A stretch of DNA of 44,832 bases from an uncultured Eubacterium sp. (GCA_910584595.1 CAJUBQ010000036.1:1-44832); one strand, 5' to 3'. Positions 15,981-26,043 are shown, counted from the first letter of the stretch. Notes: a model not told the origin generated them from the letters alone. Numbers and translations are program-made.

Positions 15981-16303
15981 TATATGAGAAGGGGCATGAA
16001 CGAAACGTAAGTCCAGTAATGCCTTTCCTCATATGTTTAAATATCATACTATTGGCATCAGTGGCAGTCTGTCATTATGGAAAAGGGCAGACTAACAAAA
16101 CTGCTGGTGCAAAAATCACAGGCTGGCATGTGTGTTACAGCTTATGCCAGCATTCCTTCCGTATCAACGGTGAAGGATACATGTGCCCAACTCCACTAAG
16201 GCGCATGTAATACAGTATCGAAACATTTTAATGATTAAAAATCCTGTGTATCCCAACAGTACACAGGTCATCCGGCAGTATTCCCCACAAGTGCTGCCGG
16301 ATG
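15981..16303 (+). ncRNA. Array of seven consecutive hairpins; candidate structured RNA
   Basis: Starting 5 bases after the polymerase-like gene: stem A 15981-15997/16019-16035 (17 bp, one mismatch); stem B in two parts, 16055-16064/16101-16110 and 16066-16073/16086-16093; stem C 16122-16130/16143-16151; stem D 16154-16162/16167-16177 with a 2-base bulge; stem E 16178-16187/16200-16209; stem F 16243-16250/16260-16267; stem G 16269-16279/16293-16303 (11 bp). Ten of the non-Watson-Crick pairs are G-U as read on the plus strand and only one is A-C, which fits selection on a plus-strand RNA. CAGTATCG recurs at 16213 and 16304. Family not recognised. Confidence 0.55.
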
Positions 16304-16375
16304 CAGTATCGGAATACAGTATATTTATACATAAAAATATAGTTATCAATAATAAAGAAAGAGGGGGAAATAAAC

Positions 16376-16558
16376 TTGACACAGGAAGAATTAAGGGCGG
16401 CGCTTTTGAAAAGGCTGGAACGTGAAAAACAATGCTGGATCAGTAAGGCTACTGGCATTAATAAAGATACATTGAGCCGTTTTAAAAGAGGGAAGATTGA
16501 TCTGTACGATTATCTTTTTGTAAAGTTGGAAGCATATTTAACAAATAGCGAATCATAA
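16376..16558 (+). CDS. 60-residue HTH protein
   Basis: TTG 16376 follows AGAGGGGG at 8 bases. The protein is a single compact helix-turn-helix unit (LEREKQCWISKATGINKDTLSRFKRGKIDLYDYLFVKLEAYL in segments), like a minimal Xre domain. It shares the LSRFK turn and overall pattern with the N-terminus of the 125-residue protein at 3,244, so the two may be paralogues. It sits between the hairpin array and the giant tail gene, where a regulator of tail-gene expression would make sense. That role is inferred. Confidence 0.7.
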   Translation: MTQEELRAALLKRLEREKQCWISKATGINKDTLSRFKRGKIDLYDYLFVKLEAYLTNSES

Positions 16559-16847
16559 TAACTATTACAATAGTAAAAAAAGAAGTGACTATCGGTAAAA
16601 TCAGGAAATCTAATTATATTCAGAAAATCAAATAACATCTAAAATAATCCCAAAAAGTAAAGAAAAATGAAGATTTTTGATCAAAAACAGCCATTTTTAC
16701 GCTTTTTTCTTAAAAATGGTTAAAAACACAACATAATATTAAACATGTCAATAACTATACCATAGTTTTTAATGATTGTAAATAGGAAATGCAAGAAAAT
16801 TGAAAACTGCGGCATGGTTATTGGCAGGAAAGGTAAAAGGAATACAT
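16559..16847. promoter_or_regulatory. AT-rich leader of the tape-measure gene with two dyads
   Basis: No gene seen. CCATTTTTA (16691-16699) and TAAAAATGG (16711-16719) form a 9-bp inverted repeat around an 11-base T-rich loop. AACTAT-ACC-ATAGTT lies at 16753-16767. Very AT-rich, so some dyads are expected by chance. A promoter for the giant gene, for the host or for the element polymerase, would have to lie here or further upstream. Confidence 0.4.
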
Positions 16848-19800
16848 ATGGCAGAAAATAATTTCTGGGTTAATCTTGTTGCGTCCCTGAAAAAAAGACA
16901 GAGCAAAAAGCAGATTCAAACGGACGCTAAAAATCTTGGTGAAATAAAAGTGCCTCTCGTTGGCACGCTTGATAAAGCAAAAACAAAGGCGCAGCTGAAA
17001 AAGGATCTTGCATCATTAAACGGTGCTGTAAAGCTGACAGGAAAATTTGACCAGAAAGGGCTTGACGATTCTGTACAGCAGGCGACTCAGAAAGCGCAGA
17101 AAAAGGCAAAAGCGCAGCCTGTAGAGATTGATTTTAATGTAAGGAAAGACAAGCTTATTAATGACATTAAGATTCTGGCGCAGCAGAACAGCAAAATGTT
17201 TAAAGATGCGGGGATGGCACAGAAATATAACCAGCTGTTTGACAATGCAAAACTGGCAGTATCTAATAAACAGCTTCAGTCATTAAGATTACAGCTTTCG
17301 GCTATGCGTTCAGAGATCAGGGCGACAAATTTAAGCGGGCTGACACTGGGAGACACTTTCAAAAGGACATTCCAGCGTGCAACAGAGTTATTTGCTGGCA
17401 CAGGCGGGGTAATGCTGGCAACACAGCAGCTACGGAAAGCATGGGCAGAAGCATTGAATTTGGATAAGGCATATACGGACTTGATAAAAGTGCAGGATCA
17501 GTTATCAAGAAGCGATTATCCGGATTATCTAGACAGATGCAATAAGAAGGCGCAAGATCTTGCTGCAACGCAAAAAGGGCTGATAGAAGGAGCTGCTGAA
17601 TATTCAAAATCGGGTTACAATTTATCCACAAGCAATAAACTGACTGAAAAATCGGCGATTTTGGCAAATGTAGGGGATATGAGTGCGGCGGATTCTGCAA
17701 AAGCCATTATATCTGGCGTACAGGCATATGATATGGTGGATGGGTTTTCAGATGTTGTGGATAAAGCAGGAGCATTAATTGATAAATATAATGAAATCGG
17801 CAATACGGCAAGCATTACAACTGCTGAAATTGCACAGGGCGTACAGTCTGTCGGTTCTGTTTTTGCTGATGCGAATACAAGCGTTGATGAATTTATTGCT
17901 CTGCTTGCAGCGGGAAACAGACAGTTCCAAGACGCAGATTCACTTGCATTGGGGCTTCGTACTGCTGCACTCCGCATCCGTGGATGTACCGCAGAATTAC
18001 AAGAAATGGGCGAGGAAACAGAAGGCGTTTATACCTCCGCTTCCAGTTTGGAGAAAAAGATTGAGGGGATTACAAGCATTAATGGCAAAGGCGGGGTAAA
18101 AATACTGGAAGCGGATGGTGAGACATTCCGCAGCATCTATGATATTTTCCTGGATATTTCTAAAGTATACCAGCAGATGTCAGACACTGACCAAAGTGCA
18201 TTGCTTGAATTAATAAGCGGTAAACACAGGGCATCCGCAATCAGTGCAACGCTTAACAATATGGCGGAAGCGCAGGAAATCTATCAGAACAGCTTATCGG
18301 CAAGCGGCTCAGCGCAGCGGGAATATGATAAGTATCTGGAATCCAGCGAAGCGGCATTGAATAGATTTAAAGCCAGTATGACGGAAACTTACCAGTCTGT
18401 GATTGACGGTAAAACAGTTACGGGGATTTTGAATGCCGGAAATGCAGTATTGCAGTTTGCAAATAGTCTTGGGTTGGTTGAATCAACGCTGAGAGGGTTT
18501 GTATTAATTGGCATCGCAAAAGGCATCACTGCATTATCAGTGGCATTTAAAGCATCTGCAATTCAGGCAAGTAATTTTGGAACGGCTTTAAATACGGTGA
18601 AAACAATGTCTGCAATGACAAGAGGAACGGAGGAGTGGACACGGGCACTAAAAATGCTTAAAACTGTATGTTCCGGATTGACAGAGACACAACTAAAATT
18701 GATTTTATCGAATGAGTCATTGAGTAACAGGAACCGTGTAGCGATCCTGCAGACAACAGGGCTTACAAAAGCACAGGCACGAGCAAAACTTGCGGAAATG
18801 GGACTCACGCAGGCTACAAATGCGCAGACAGCGGCTAACGGAGCCGCAACAACGTCCACAAATGCACAGACGGCAGCGCAGATAGCAGCAACAACCAGCA
18901 CATTTTCCCTGAAAGCGGCGGTAACAGGGCTTGGCGCAAGTTTAAAAGCAGCTTTTATGTCTAATCCAATTGGAATTATCATTATGGGCATTTCGACTGT
19001 AATTGGGATAGCAACATCTGCATTTTCGAAGTATAAACAGGGAATAGAAGAAACACGACAGAAAACAAAGGAAGCCGCTGAAACAGCGGGAACGCTCAGC
19101 AGCGAGATATCTGAACTGGCGGGAAAATATATAAGTCTGTCTGAGGCAGTAAAAACGGATAAAACGGCAAAAGATGAATTAATTTCCACACAGGAAGAGA
19201 TCATTAAAAAACTCGGCCTTGAAGGAAAAAGCGTTGATGAACTGATTGAAAAATATGGTTCACTGGACAATGCAATCAGGCAGACAAGCCTATCGAAACT
19301 GGGTGAAGCAGAAAATGAACTGATTGCAGGGGTGCAGGCAGCAAAAGAGGAACTTCTGGAAGCGGGAAAAGACAACTGGCTCGGTGGGGGAAACACTGTA
19401 TCCGCAATTGGCAAAGATGCAGTGAAAGCCTGGCAGGCGCTGGACAATGCAGGAATTATAAGTGGCAGGGATTATACAAAAATTGGTGGAGCTTGGAAAC
19501 CGGACGGTGATAACAGTACAGCAGAGGGCATCCTTGAAAATTACCAAAAACTCCAGGATGCAATGGACGCGTTAAAGGAATCCGGGCAGTTTTCAAACAA
19601 AGAATTGTCTGAAAATCCGGTATGGGAAGGAATCTATGAACTTTCCAATAAGCTGAAAGGCGCTGTCGAAGGATATAATACATCCATACATGATCTGAAC
19701 GCTAATCTTGCAGAACAGGCAATGCTGAAATCCCTGCAGGGAATGGAATTGCCAGATACAGAGGCTGAGTTTGAGTCATTCAGGAAAGGGCTGGTTGATT

Positions 19801-22800
19801 CTGCGGTTGCGGGAAAGGAATTTATAGGGAGTCAGGAAGATATAGAAAATGCGGTCAATGAATGTCTGGCTTCAGTTCCTCAATTTTCAGGATATTTTAC
19901 TGATCCAATCAAGGAAGAATTAGAAAAGGCGAACGCCGTTTTAGATGGTGAAAATCTTACTAAGAAGATCACTTCCATCACAGAAGCACTCTCCCAGTCT
20001 AACGGTACAGAAGACGGTACATGGGCAGATGATATAGAGGATTATAAAGAAAAATTATCATCTTTACAGTCCTATCTTGAAAAATTTAGAGATGGTTCCT
20101 ATACACCAGAAGACCTTTTATCACTTGCAGACGAATTTAATATTATTGGAGATACCGCAGAAGAACGTATATCCAAAGTTGCTTCCCTGATGCAGTCTGA
20201 AACAAAGAAAGCTGTTGCCCTTATTGATAATATTATTTCTGTTGGCAATCTGGATGATTCGACAATTGCTGGTTTGAATGAGTATAAGAAGCTTCTACAG
20301 GATATATGTGATATTGATTTAAATGGTAATATCAATTTTGATTTACCTGGTAATCCACTTGCAGACATTCAGAAATTATCAGACGGTCTTGACCAGCTGG
20401 ACAAAATCTACGCTGATATCCTAGACAAAGAAGATTTCGATTGGTCTTCTATCCTGAATAATGACGGATTCAGAGAAGCGTTTAGCGCGTATACAGAAGA
20501 ATACGAAAACTTTATCAATACGGTATCTTCTTCTCCTAATGATATCAATGCGTGTCAGGATGCGTTCAATAAGTTAACAGCGGCATATATCAAAGGTTCT
20601 GGTGTGCTAAGCGAAGTAACCGAAGCTACAAAAGCTGGAACAATTGCTATGTTAAAACAGATGGGCGTTGCAAATGCAGCTGCGATTGTTGAACAGGCGT
20701 TAATTGAAAATGAAAAGATGCTTGAAGCACAGAAATACGCAACTGCACAGGGATGTGATGACCTCAGAAAAGCAACTTATGAGGAAATTAAACTTGCGCT
20801 TGAAAAATGGGAGTTAAGCAAAACAGAACTGAAAACTCAGGCTGATTGTGATAATCTTTTGAAACTTGCGGAGTATGCGGGCGCAACTACGGAACAGATA
20901 GGGATTTTAAAAGATGCAATAAATGATCTGAACACAACAGATATTACCGATCCTATGGGAAATGCATTCAGCTCCATGTTTGACGGTGCTTTGGAAACTG
21001 CAGCTAAAAACCTTCCTGGATTTGCAAAGAGCAAACTATATAATACATACGAAAAGAATAAAAACAAAAGCAAGAAAAAGGATGAAAAGGCACGAAAAAC
21101 CGTTAAGGAGACGATGTCTGAAATTGGCGAACAACTTCGTGCACAGCTGGAGATTCCTGAGTTCAAAGTTGATTTTACAGGCGGCACAACAACCAGAGAT
21201 ACCCGTGAACGTCTTGCAAAAGAGAAAGAAAAGGAAGAGAAAAAGAAGGAAGAAACTGCTGAGAACATTGATTTTATTGAAATCAAACTCAACAACCTGA
21301 TCGACACAGCATCAAAAGCAAAGGATAAAATCAGTGACCTTCTCTCTTTCGGCGCAAAGAAAAAACAGACTCAGAAAGCCATTGAAGCGACAACAAAAGC
21401 ATTAGAAGCAGAATATAAGGCAATGAGGCAGTATGCTAAATTTGCTGAATCATTCTCTGCGGATGCTGCAAAAGAGACTATTGAAACAGTCACAGAGGAT
21501 GTGTCCAATGCTGTAAGTGATGCCGTTTCTAATATTGCAAGCTCTACTGCAGGCGTTGTAAATGATGCAATGCAGTATGTAGGGAAACTTCCTTATATCT
21601 GGGGAGGAACAAGTTTAACAAACGGTGCGGATTGTTCTGGATTTACACAGCAGTTATACAGGGCATACGGGATTAACCTTGACCGTACGGCACAGGCTCA
21701 GTATGACCAGAATATCGGCGTAAGGGTAACCAAAGACCAGTTACAGCCTGGAGACATGGTGTTCTTTAATGGCTACAAAGGAGCTGGCGGCGTAGGACAT
21801 GTTGGTATTTATATCGGTGGCGGACAGTTTGTTCATGAGCCTGGAAGCGGGCAGACAGCCAAAGTCTCTTACCTATCAGATCGAAAGGATTTCGTAGGCG
21901 GTAAACGTTTTGGCAATATCAATAACACTCCATCCTCTTCTGCTCCATCAACTGTATCCTCTGATGCATCATCCACAACAACTTATACAAAAGTTGTCCC
22001 AGGCATTGACAGTAAGACGTTGGCTCATTATCAGAAACTTGTCCGTGAAGGTTCCTTTGACATTGAGACAATCACCAATGAAAAATTAAAAAATGCCATT
22101 AAATCGTATCAGGAATGGTACGATAAGATGAAGTCCTGCCGTGATAAGATTGACGAACTGAACAATGATCTGAAAGAACTGTATAAGACCATGGCCCAGA
22201 TTCCAATCGAAAAGCGGGATAAGAATGTTGAAACACTGGATACAAGGCTGGATATTTTAAATTCCAAACGTGAAAACATCAGTGCTGTTATTGTCGATCC
22301 TAAGAAATACGATTCTACAAAGAAGACGCTTAAAAGCTCTAAAACAGAAGTTAAAAAGGGACTAAAGGGGTTACGTACAAAAGCGCAGATGAAATCCGCT
22401 GGTCTGGAAAATACGGATATTGATACAATCAAAAAGCAGATGAAAAATGGTCAGACAATTCCTGCTAAGATTCTGGATAAGATTACAGACAGTGCATTTT
22501 ATGAACAGTGTAAAAAGTATAATGATGCTGTATATGAACACAGCCAGTATGCGAAGACAATGCGCACTGCGGGTGATTCCATTAAAAAGTTCAACACCAT
22601 TTCTGACCAGATACTTTCCGCTGAAAAGTCTAAGACGAAACAGTTTAAAACGGCTTATAATGACGTTTCAAAATCTTACGGAAAGTCTCTTGATAATGTA
22701 AAATCAAAAGGCAATAAGACCAGAAAAGCATTTGGCTCAAAGAAGTTTGGTCTTACGGATGCAGACATTAAGAGAATCAAATCCTGTATCAATGCTGGCA

Positions 22801-23066
22801 AACAGATACCAACGGACTTAATGGCGCAGCTTGAATCGCAGAGTGTTTATGATTCTTGTGTAGAGTACAATAAAGCGGTTATGGAGAACGAAGCTTTCCG
22901 TGAACAGTTAGACGACGCAAGGTTTGACTTACAGAAACAGCGGCGCGTTTACAGAATAAGACGGAAAAGCATCAGAATATTGCGGATAAGGCATCTGCAA
23001 AAATGGAGCGAAACGAAGCCCTTGCTGAAAATGCGGATACACCAAAGAAAAAGAATAAATACCTGA
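16848..23066 (+). CDS. Giant phage tail tape-measure protein with NlpC/P60 domain, N-terminal part (frameshifted)
   Basis: 2,072 residues from ATG 16848 (AAAGGAA close upstream, start MAENNFWVNLVASLKK). Residues about 190-560 are the TP901-type tape-measure core (DLIKVQDQLSRSDYPDYL, LANVGDMSAADSAKAI, ALRIRGCTAELQEMGE, LLELISGKHRASAI). Hydrophobic segments and a low-complexity TNAQTAA region follow near 620-720. An NlpC/P60 peptidase domain carries the triad C1596 (NGADCSGF), H1651 (GVGHVGIYI) and H1663, and would cut peptidoglycan during DNA entry. Coiled coils and repeats follow. The frame breaks near 22,935-22,950; the last 40 residues of this frame are out-of-frame. Together with the next entry it is one gene of about 3,060 codons. 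Confidence 0.85.
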   Translation: MAENNFWVNLVASLKKRQSKKQIQTDAKNLGEIKVPLVGTLDKAKTKAQLKKDLASLNGAVKLTGKFDQKGLDDSVQQATQKAQKKAKAQPVEIDFNVRKDKLINDIKILAQQNSKMFKDAGMAQKYNQLFDNAKLAVSNKQLQSLRLQLSAMRSEIRATNLSGLTLGDTFKRTFQRATELFAGTGGVMLATQQLRKAWAEALNLDKAYTDLIKVQDQLSRSDYPDYLDRCNKKAQDLAATQKGLIEGAAEYSKSGYNLSTSNKLTEKSAILANVGDMSAADSAKAIISGVQAYDMVDGFSDVVDKAGALIDKYNEIGNTASITTAEIAQGVQSVGSVFADANTSVDEFIALLAAGNRQFQDADSLALGLRTAALRIRGCTAELQEMGEETEGVYTSASSLEKKIEGITSINGKGGVKILEADGETFRSIYDIFLDISKVYQQMSDTDQSALLELISGKHRASAISATLNNMAEAQEIYQNSLSASGSAQREYDKYLESSEAALNRFKASMTETYQSVIDGKTVTGILNAGNAVLQFANSLGLVESTLRGFVLIGIAKGITALSVAFKASAIQASNFGTALNTVKTMSAMTRGTEEWTRALKMLKTVCSGLTETQLKLILSNESLSNRNRVAILQTTGLTKAQARAKLAEMGLTQATNAQTAANGAATTSTNAQTAAQIAATTSTFSLKAAVTGLGASLKAAFMSNPIGIIIMGISTVIGIATSAFSKYKQGIEETRQKTKEAAETAGTLSSEISELAGKYISLSEAVKTDKTAKDELISTQEEIIKKLGLEGKSVDELIEKYGSLDNAIRQTSLSKLGEAENELIAGVQAAKEELLEAGKDNWLGGGNTVSAIGKDAVKAWQALDNAGIISGRDYTKIGGAWKPDGDNSTAEGILENYQKLQDAMDALKESGQFSNKELSENPVWEGIYELSNKLKGAVEGYNTSIHDLNANLAEQAMLKSLQGMELPDTEAEFESFRKGLVDSAVAGKEFIGSQEDIENAVNECLASVPQFSGYFTDPIKEELEKANAVLDGENLTKKITSITEALSQSNGTEDGTWADDIEDYKEKLSSLQSYLEKFRDGSYTPEDLLSLADEFNIIGDTAEERISKVASLMQSETKKAVALIDNIISVGNLDDSTIAGLNEYKKLLQDICDIDLNGNINFDLPGNPLADIQKLSDGLDQLDKIYADILDKEDFDWSSILNNDGFREAFSAYTEEYENFINTVSSSPNDINACQDAFNKLTAAYIKGSGVLSEVTEATKAGTIAMLKQMGVANAAAIVEQALIENEKMLEAQKYATAQGCDDLRKATYEEIKLALEKWELSKTELKTQADCDNLLKLAEYAGATTEQIGILKDAINDLNTTDITDPMGNAFSSMFDGALETAAKNLPGFAKSKLYNTYEKNKNKSKKKDEKARKTVKETMSEIGEQLRAQLEIPEFKVDFTGGTTTRDTRERLAKEKEKEEKKKEETAENIDFIEIKLNNLIDTASKAKDKISDLLSFGAKKKQTQKAIEATTKALEAEYKAMRQYAKFAESFSADAAKETIETVTEDVSNAVSDAVSNIASSTAGVVNDAMQYVGKLPYIWGGTSLTNGADCSGFTQQLYRAYGINLDRTAQAQYDQNIGVRVTKDQLQPGDMVFFNGYKGAGGVGHVGIYIGGGQFVHEPGSGQTAKVSYLSDRKDFVGGKRFGNINNTPSSSAPSTVSSDASSTTTYTKVVPGIDSKTLAHYQKLVREGSFDIETITNEKLKNAIKSYQEWYDKMKSCRDKIDELNNDLKELYKTMAQIPIEKRDKNVETLDTRLDILNSKRENISAVIVDPKKYDSTKKTLKSSKTEVKKGLKGLRTKAQMKSAGLENTDIDTIKKQMKNGQTIPAKILDKITDSAFYEQCKKYNDAVYEHSQYAKTMRTAGDSIKKFNTISDQILSAEKSKTKQFKTAYNDVSKSYGKSLDNVKSKGNKTRKAFGSKKFGLTDADIKRIKSCINAGKQIPTDLMAQLESQSVYDSCVEYNKAVMENEAFREQLDDARFDLQKQRRVYRIRRKSIRILRIRHLQKWSETKPLLKMRIHQRKRINT

Positions 23067-26035
23067 GTCAGAATCTTGACCTTTTACAGACAGAGTACAA
23101 ACACCTGATTAAGATTGCGGAATTGGGGAATGACAGTGTAAAAGCTGCAAAATTACGCGCTGAACTTGAAAAAGAAACAGCGGATATCATTGAACAGCAG
23201 TTTCAGAATATCAGCGACTACTACTCTGCCAGACGCGATAAAATTTCTGACAAAGAGTCATTGCAGGACGTACGGTATGAAAATGCACAAGTGGATGTCA
23301 AGAAAAAGAACGACATTCTGAATGTCAAAACACGGTTCGCTACGGAACGCAATGCAGAATCCGAACAGGAATACACGGACACGGCAAAACTGTTCAACAG
23401 CAACCGAACAGATGCAAAGAAGGCTGTAAACAAGGTTAAAAAATTAAGCAGCTCTGACAAAGATAAAATTCTGAAACTGATGGAGTCTAAGGAAGAGATT
23501 CCCGAAAGCCTGATGGACAAAGTTGCAAAGCTTGATCCTGACGCATACCAGAAGTTATTAAGTTATAATGACTCTCTTGACTGGCTGGATAAAGCCGCGT
23601 TAAACAAAAAGATTTCCAATGAAGAGCTGATAAAGGCAAAGCGTGAGAATCAGATTCAGAAACATCAGAATGTTGCAGACCGCGCACAGGATAAGATGGA
23701 TAAGAATGACGCGCTTAGCGAAATATCCACTTCTGCGTCTGAACAGAATAAATATGAAAAAGAAAACATCAAATATCTGAATACACAGTACAAACATCTT
23801 CTTGAAATTGCAAAACTGCATGAGGATGATGTGGAATATGCGCGTCTGGAAGCGGAACAGCAGGCTAAAATCGCAGAAGCTTATAAGGCAATGTTCGACA
23901 ACGTGCAGACAGAGTTTGAGAATAAAATTTCTTTAATCAGCAATGACATTTCCGATCTTGACAATGAGATAAAGAAAGTTGAAGCGTCTGGAAGACTTGT
24001 GGACGCGTCTTATTACAACCACAAGATTTCATTTGAAAATGAGTCACTTGCAAAATTAAAAGAGGAAGAAATAAGCCTTGTCGAACAATTGAAAAATATT
24101 CAGATGTTCTCCCCTGCCTGGTATGAATGCCAGGATGCGATTCAAAGCGTGCAGAATGCACAGGCTGACTCTCTTTCGAAAGTGAAGGAATATAAAGACG
24201 CGATCAATGCCATTGCGGACACCATTCAGAATGACATTGTGGATGCATTCCATGACGTTACGGACGAAGCGGAATTATTAATTACTTTGCTGGGTGACAA
24301 TCTGAGTGATGAAGATACAGGCGCATTAACGAAAGATGGACTTGCAGTATTATCATTATACGTCTCTCAGATGAATGTCTGTAAGGATGCGGCTGAATCT
24401 TTCCATAAAGAGATTAACTCCATGCAGGATGCGTTAGACAGCGGAACATTATCCTTTATTGATGCAAATGGTATCCAGAGGGAATACGCTTCCGTATTTG
24501 AACTGAAAAAGGCGATCAAAGACTTCTACTCTTCTTATCGTGATGAAATCAAACATGTTTACGATTATGAGTCCAAAATTGTAGACATGATGATTAAGAA
24601 ATACCAGTCTGAACTGGATTATTTGAAAGAACTGATTGAGAAGAAAAAAGCGGAATTAGATGCCGAGAAAGATTTACATGATTACGCAAAATCGCTGAAA
24701 GAACAGACAGACAATATTAATTCTTTGCGGAAACAGATTGCCGCATTAAAAGGCGACACATCCAAAGAAACAGAGTCACGCATTCAGAAATTACAGTCAC
24801 AATTGAAAGAAGCGGAATCGTCACTTGATGACCAGGAATATGATCGCTATATCTCAGACCAACAGGATATGCTTGATAATTTATATGATGAATATGCGAA
24901 ACTCATAGATGACGTAATGAAGGATCATGACAGGCTTTTGAGAGAAGGTCTGGACTTATTCGCACAGACAGCATCAGACGTACAGGACGTAATCAAAATC
25001 ACAGCGGAGGAACATGGATATGAAATAACCGCTGAGATGGAAAAGATCATTGCGTCCATTGAAGGCATGGGGCATTTAGACTCCTATCTCGGCGTTGGCG
25101 GCACAGTCACACAATCACTAAGCGATATCGTAAATGAAGTTCACAATGCCTATGTTGGTATTACTGCTGAATTCCAGGGATTGAAAGATGCAATTGCATC
25201 CATCGGATATCAGGGCAAATATGACACGACTGATACAGATCATACGGATTATTCAATCAATGATTCATCAAGCAACACTGGCAGCGCAAATAACGCAGGA
25301 AATACAAACAGCCCTTCGAACATAGATGTCAGTAAATTGCCAAATATGGATTCCATTGGATTGGCAACCAAACGATTCATAGAAGACTTGTTAAGGAACG
25401 GAACCAATACAGATTACGATCCAAAGAAAGCTTCCAGCCTAAACAAATATATTTACGGGAAATATGGAAGCGCGTTGACAGTTGACGAAATGGCGAAGCT
25501 GTCTGAGTATCTTGGCTTCAATTACACATCCAAACAGTTGGCGACGGAAAATCCAAATCACTCTAAACGCAAGATGAAAATGCTTGAGAAGTTACAGGCA
25601 TACGGATTTTCAAATGGCGGCATTGTTCCTGATGACGCGCTGAAGGTTCGGGATTTTGGCATACAGCCTGCTTCTAATGGCGATAACAGGCTGGTTGCAT
25701 TAAAGCCAAAGGAAAGCGTCTTTAATGAAAAGCAGACAAAGATGATCCAGGAATATGTAAACAAAGGGCCTGATTTGGAATCGCTTAGAAAACTGACTCC
25801 TATGCTGGATAAGATGATGAAAATGCCTGAAACACAATTAAGACCATCAGACACTTCCGTAAAAATAGAATATGATAATGTAAATATCAATCTTCCAAAT
25901 GTAATGAATTATGAGGATTTTATGTGCAAGATGCAGAAAGACCATGATTTTGAGAAGATGATTAATTATATTGTCAGTAGCCAAATGGGATTTGGAACCC
26001 GTTTTGATAAATATTTTGTAAATTATAGGCATTAA
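23003..26035 (+). CDS. C-terminal part of the giant tape-measure protein (after the frameshift)
   Basis: 1,010 residues from the first ATG in the new frame, though homology to internal repeats shows the true frame is already open from about 22,943 (ARLQNKTEKHQNIADKAS). The protein is mostly helical and coiled-coil (KSLKEQTDNINSLRKQIAAL). The last 200 residues form a more globular tail domain with FSNGGIVPDD and NEKQTKMIQEYV, common at the ends of such tape-measure proteins. It lacks its own ribosome site, so it is not expected to be made separately. One missing base in GCGGCGCG (about 22,940-22,946) would explain the break. Confidence 0.8.
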   Translation: MERNEALAENADTPKKKNKYLSQNLDLLQTEYKHLIKIAELGNDSVKAAKLRAELEKETADIIEQQFQNISDYYSARRDKISDKESLQDVRYENAQVDVKKKNDILNVKTRFATERNAESEQEYTDTAKLFNSNRTDAKKAVNKVKKLSSSDKDKILKLMESKEEIPESLMDKVAKLDPDAYQKLLSYNDSLDWLDKAALNKKISNEELIKAKRENQIQKHQNVADRAQDKMDKNDALSEISTSASEQNKYEKENIKYLNTQYKHLLEIAKLHEDDVEYARLEAEQQAKIAEAYKAMFDNVQTEFENKISLISNDISDLDNEIKKVEASGRLVDASYYNHKISFENESLAKLKEEEISLVEQLKNIQMFSPAWYECQDAIQSVQNAQADSLSKVKEYKDAINAIADTIQNDIVDAFHDVTDEAELLITLLGDNLSDEDTGALTKDGLAVLSLYVSQMNVCKDAAESFHKEINSMQDALDSGTLSFIDANGIQREYASVFELKKAIKDFYSSYRDEIKHVYDYESKIVDMMIKKYQSELDYLKELIEKKKAELDAEKDLHDYAKSLKEQTDNINSLRKQIAALKGDTSKETESRIQKLQSQLKEAESSLDDQEYDRYISDQQDMLDNLYDEYAKLIDDVMKDHDRLLREGLDLFAQTASDVQDVIKITAEEHGYEITAEMEKIIASIEGMGHLDSYLGVGGTVTQSLSDIVNEVHNAYVGITAEFQGLKDAIASIGYQGKYDTTDTDHTDYSINDSSSNTGSANNAGNTNSPSNIDVSKLPNMDSIGLATKRFIEDLLRNGTNTDYDPKKASSLNKYIYGKYGSALTVDEMAKLSEYLGFNYTSKQLATENPNHSKRKMKMLEKLQAYGFSNGGIVPDDALKVRDFGIQPASNGDNRLVALKPKESVFNEKQTKMIQEYVNKGPDLESLRKLTPMLDKMMKMPETQLRPSDTSVKIEYDNVNINLPNVMNYEDFMCKMQKDHDFEKMINYIVSSQMGFGTRFDKYFVNYRH

Positions 26036-26043
26036 TATAATCG

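Noticed and set aside
15976..16376. tRNA or tmRNA genes, or integron attC sites, in the hairpin array
   Set aside because: No acceptor/anticodon/T-loop pattern was found, and the stems lack the attC R and L boxes.
18563..19447. A 294-residue open frame on the minus strand opposite the tape-measure gene
   Set aside because: Composition is that of an antisense shadow (Ser/Ala/Val-rich), there is no ribosome site, and the plus strand clearly encodes the tape-measure core.
20837..21307. A 156-residue minus-strand frame rich in Ser and Phe
   Set aside because: It is the complement of Lys/Glu-rich coiled-coil coding sequence; no start signal or recognisable domain.
22925..22990. Programmed -1 frameshifting to join the two tape-measure parts
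   Set aside because: No X-XXY-YYZ slippery heptamer is present in the correct frame between the downstream-frame stop (22925) and the start of matching downstream sequence, and no clear stimulatory structure; a simple one-base loss is more likely.
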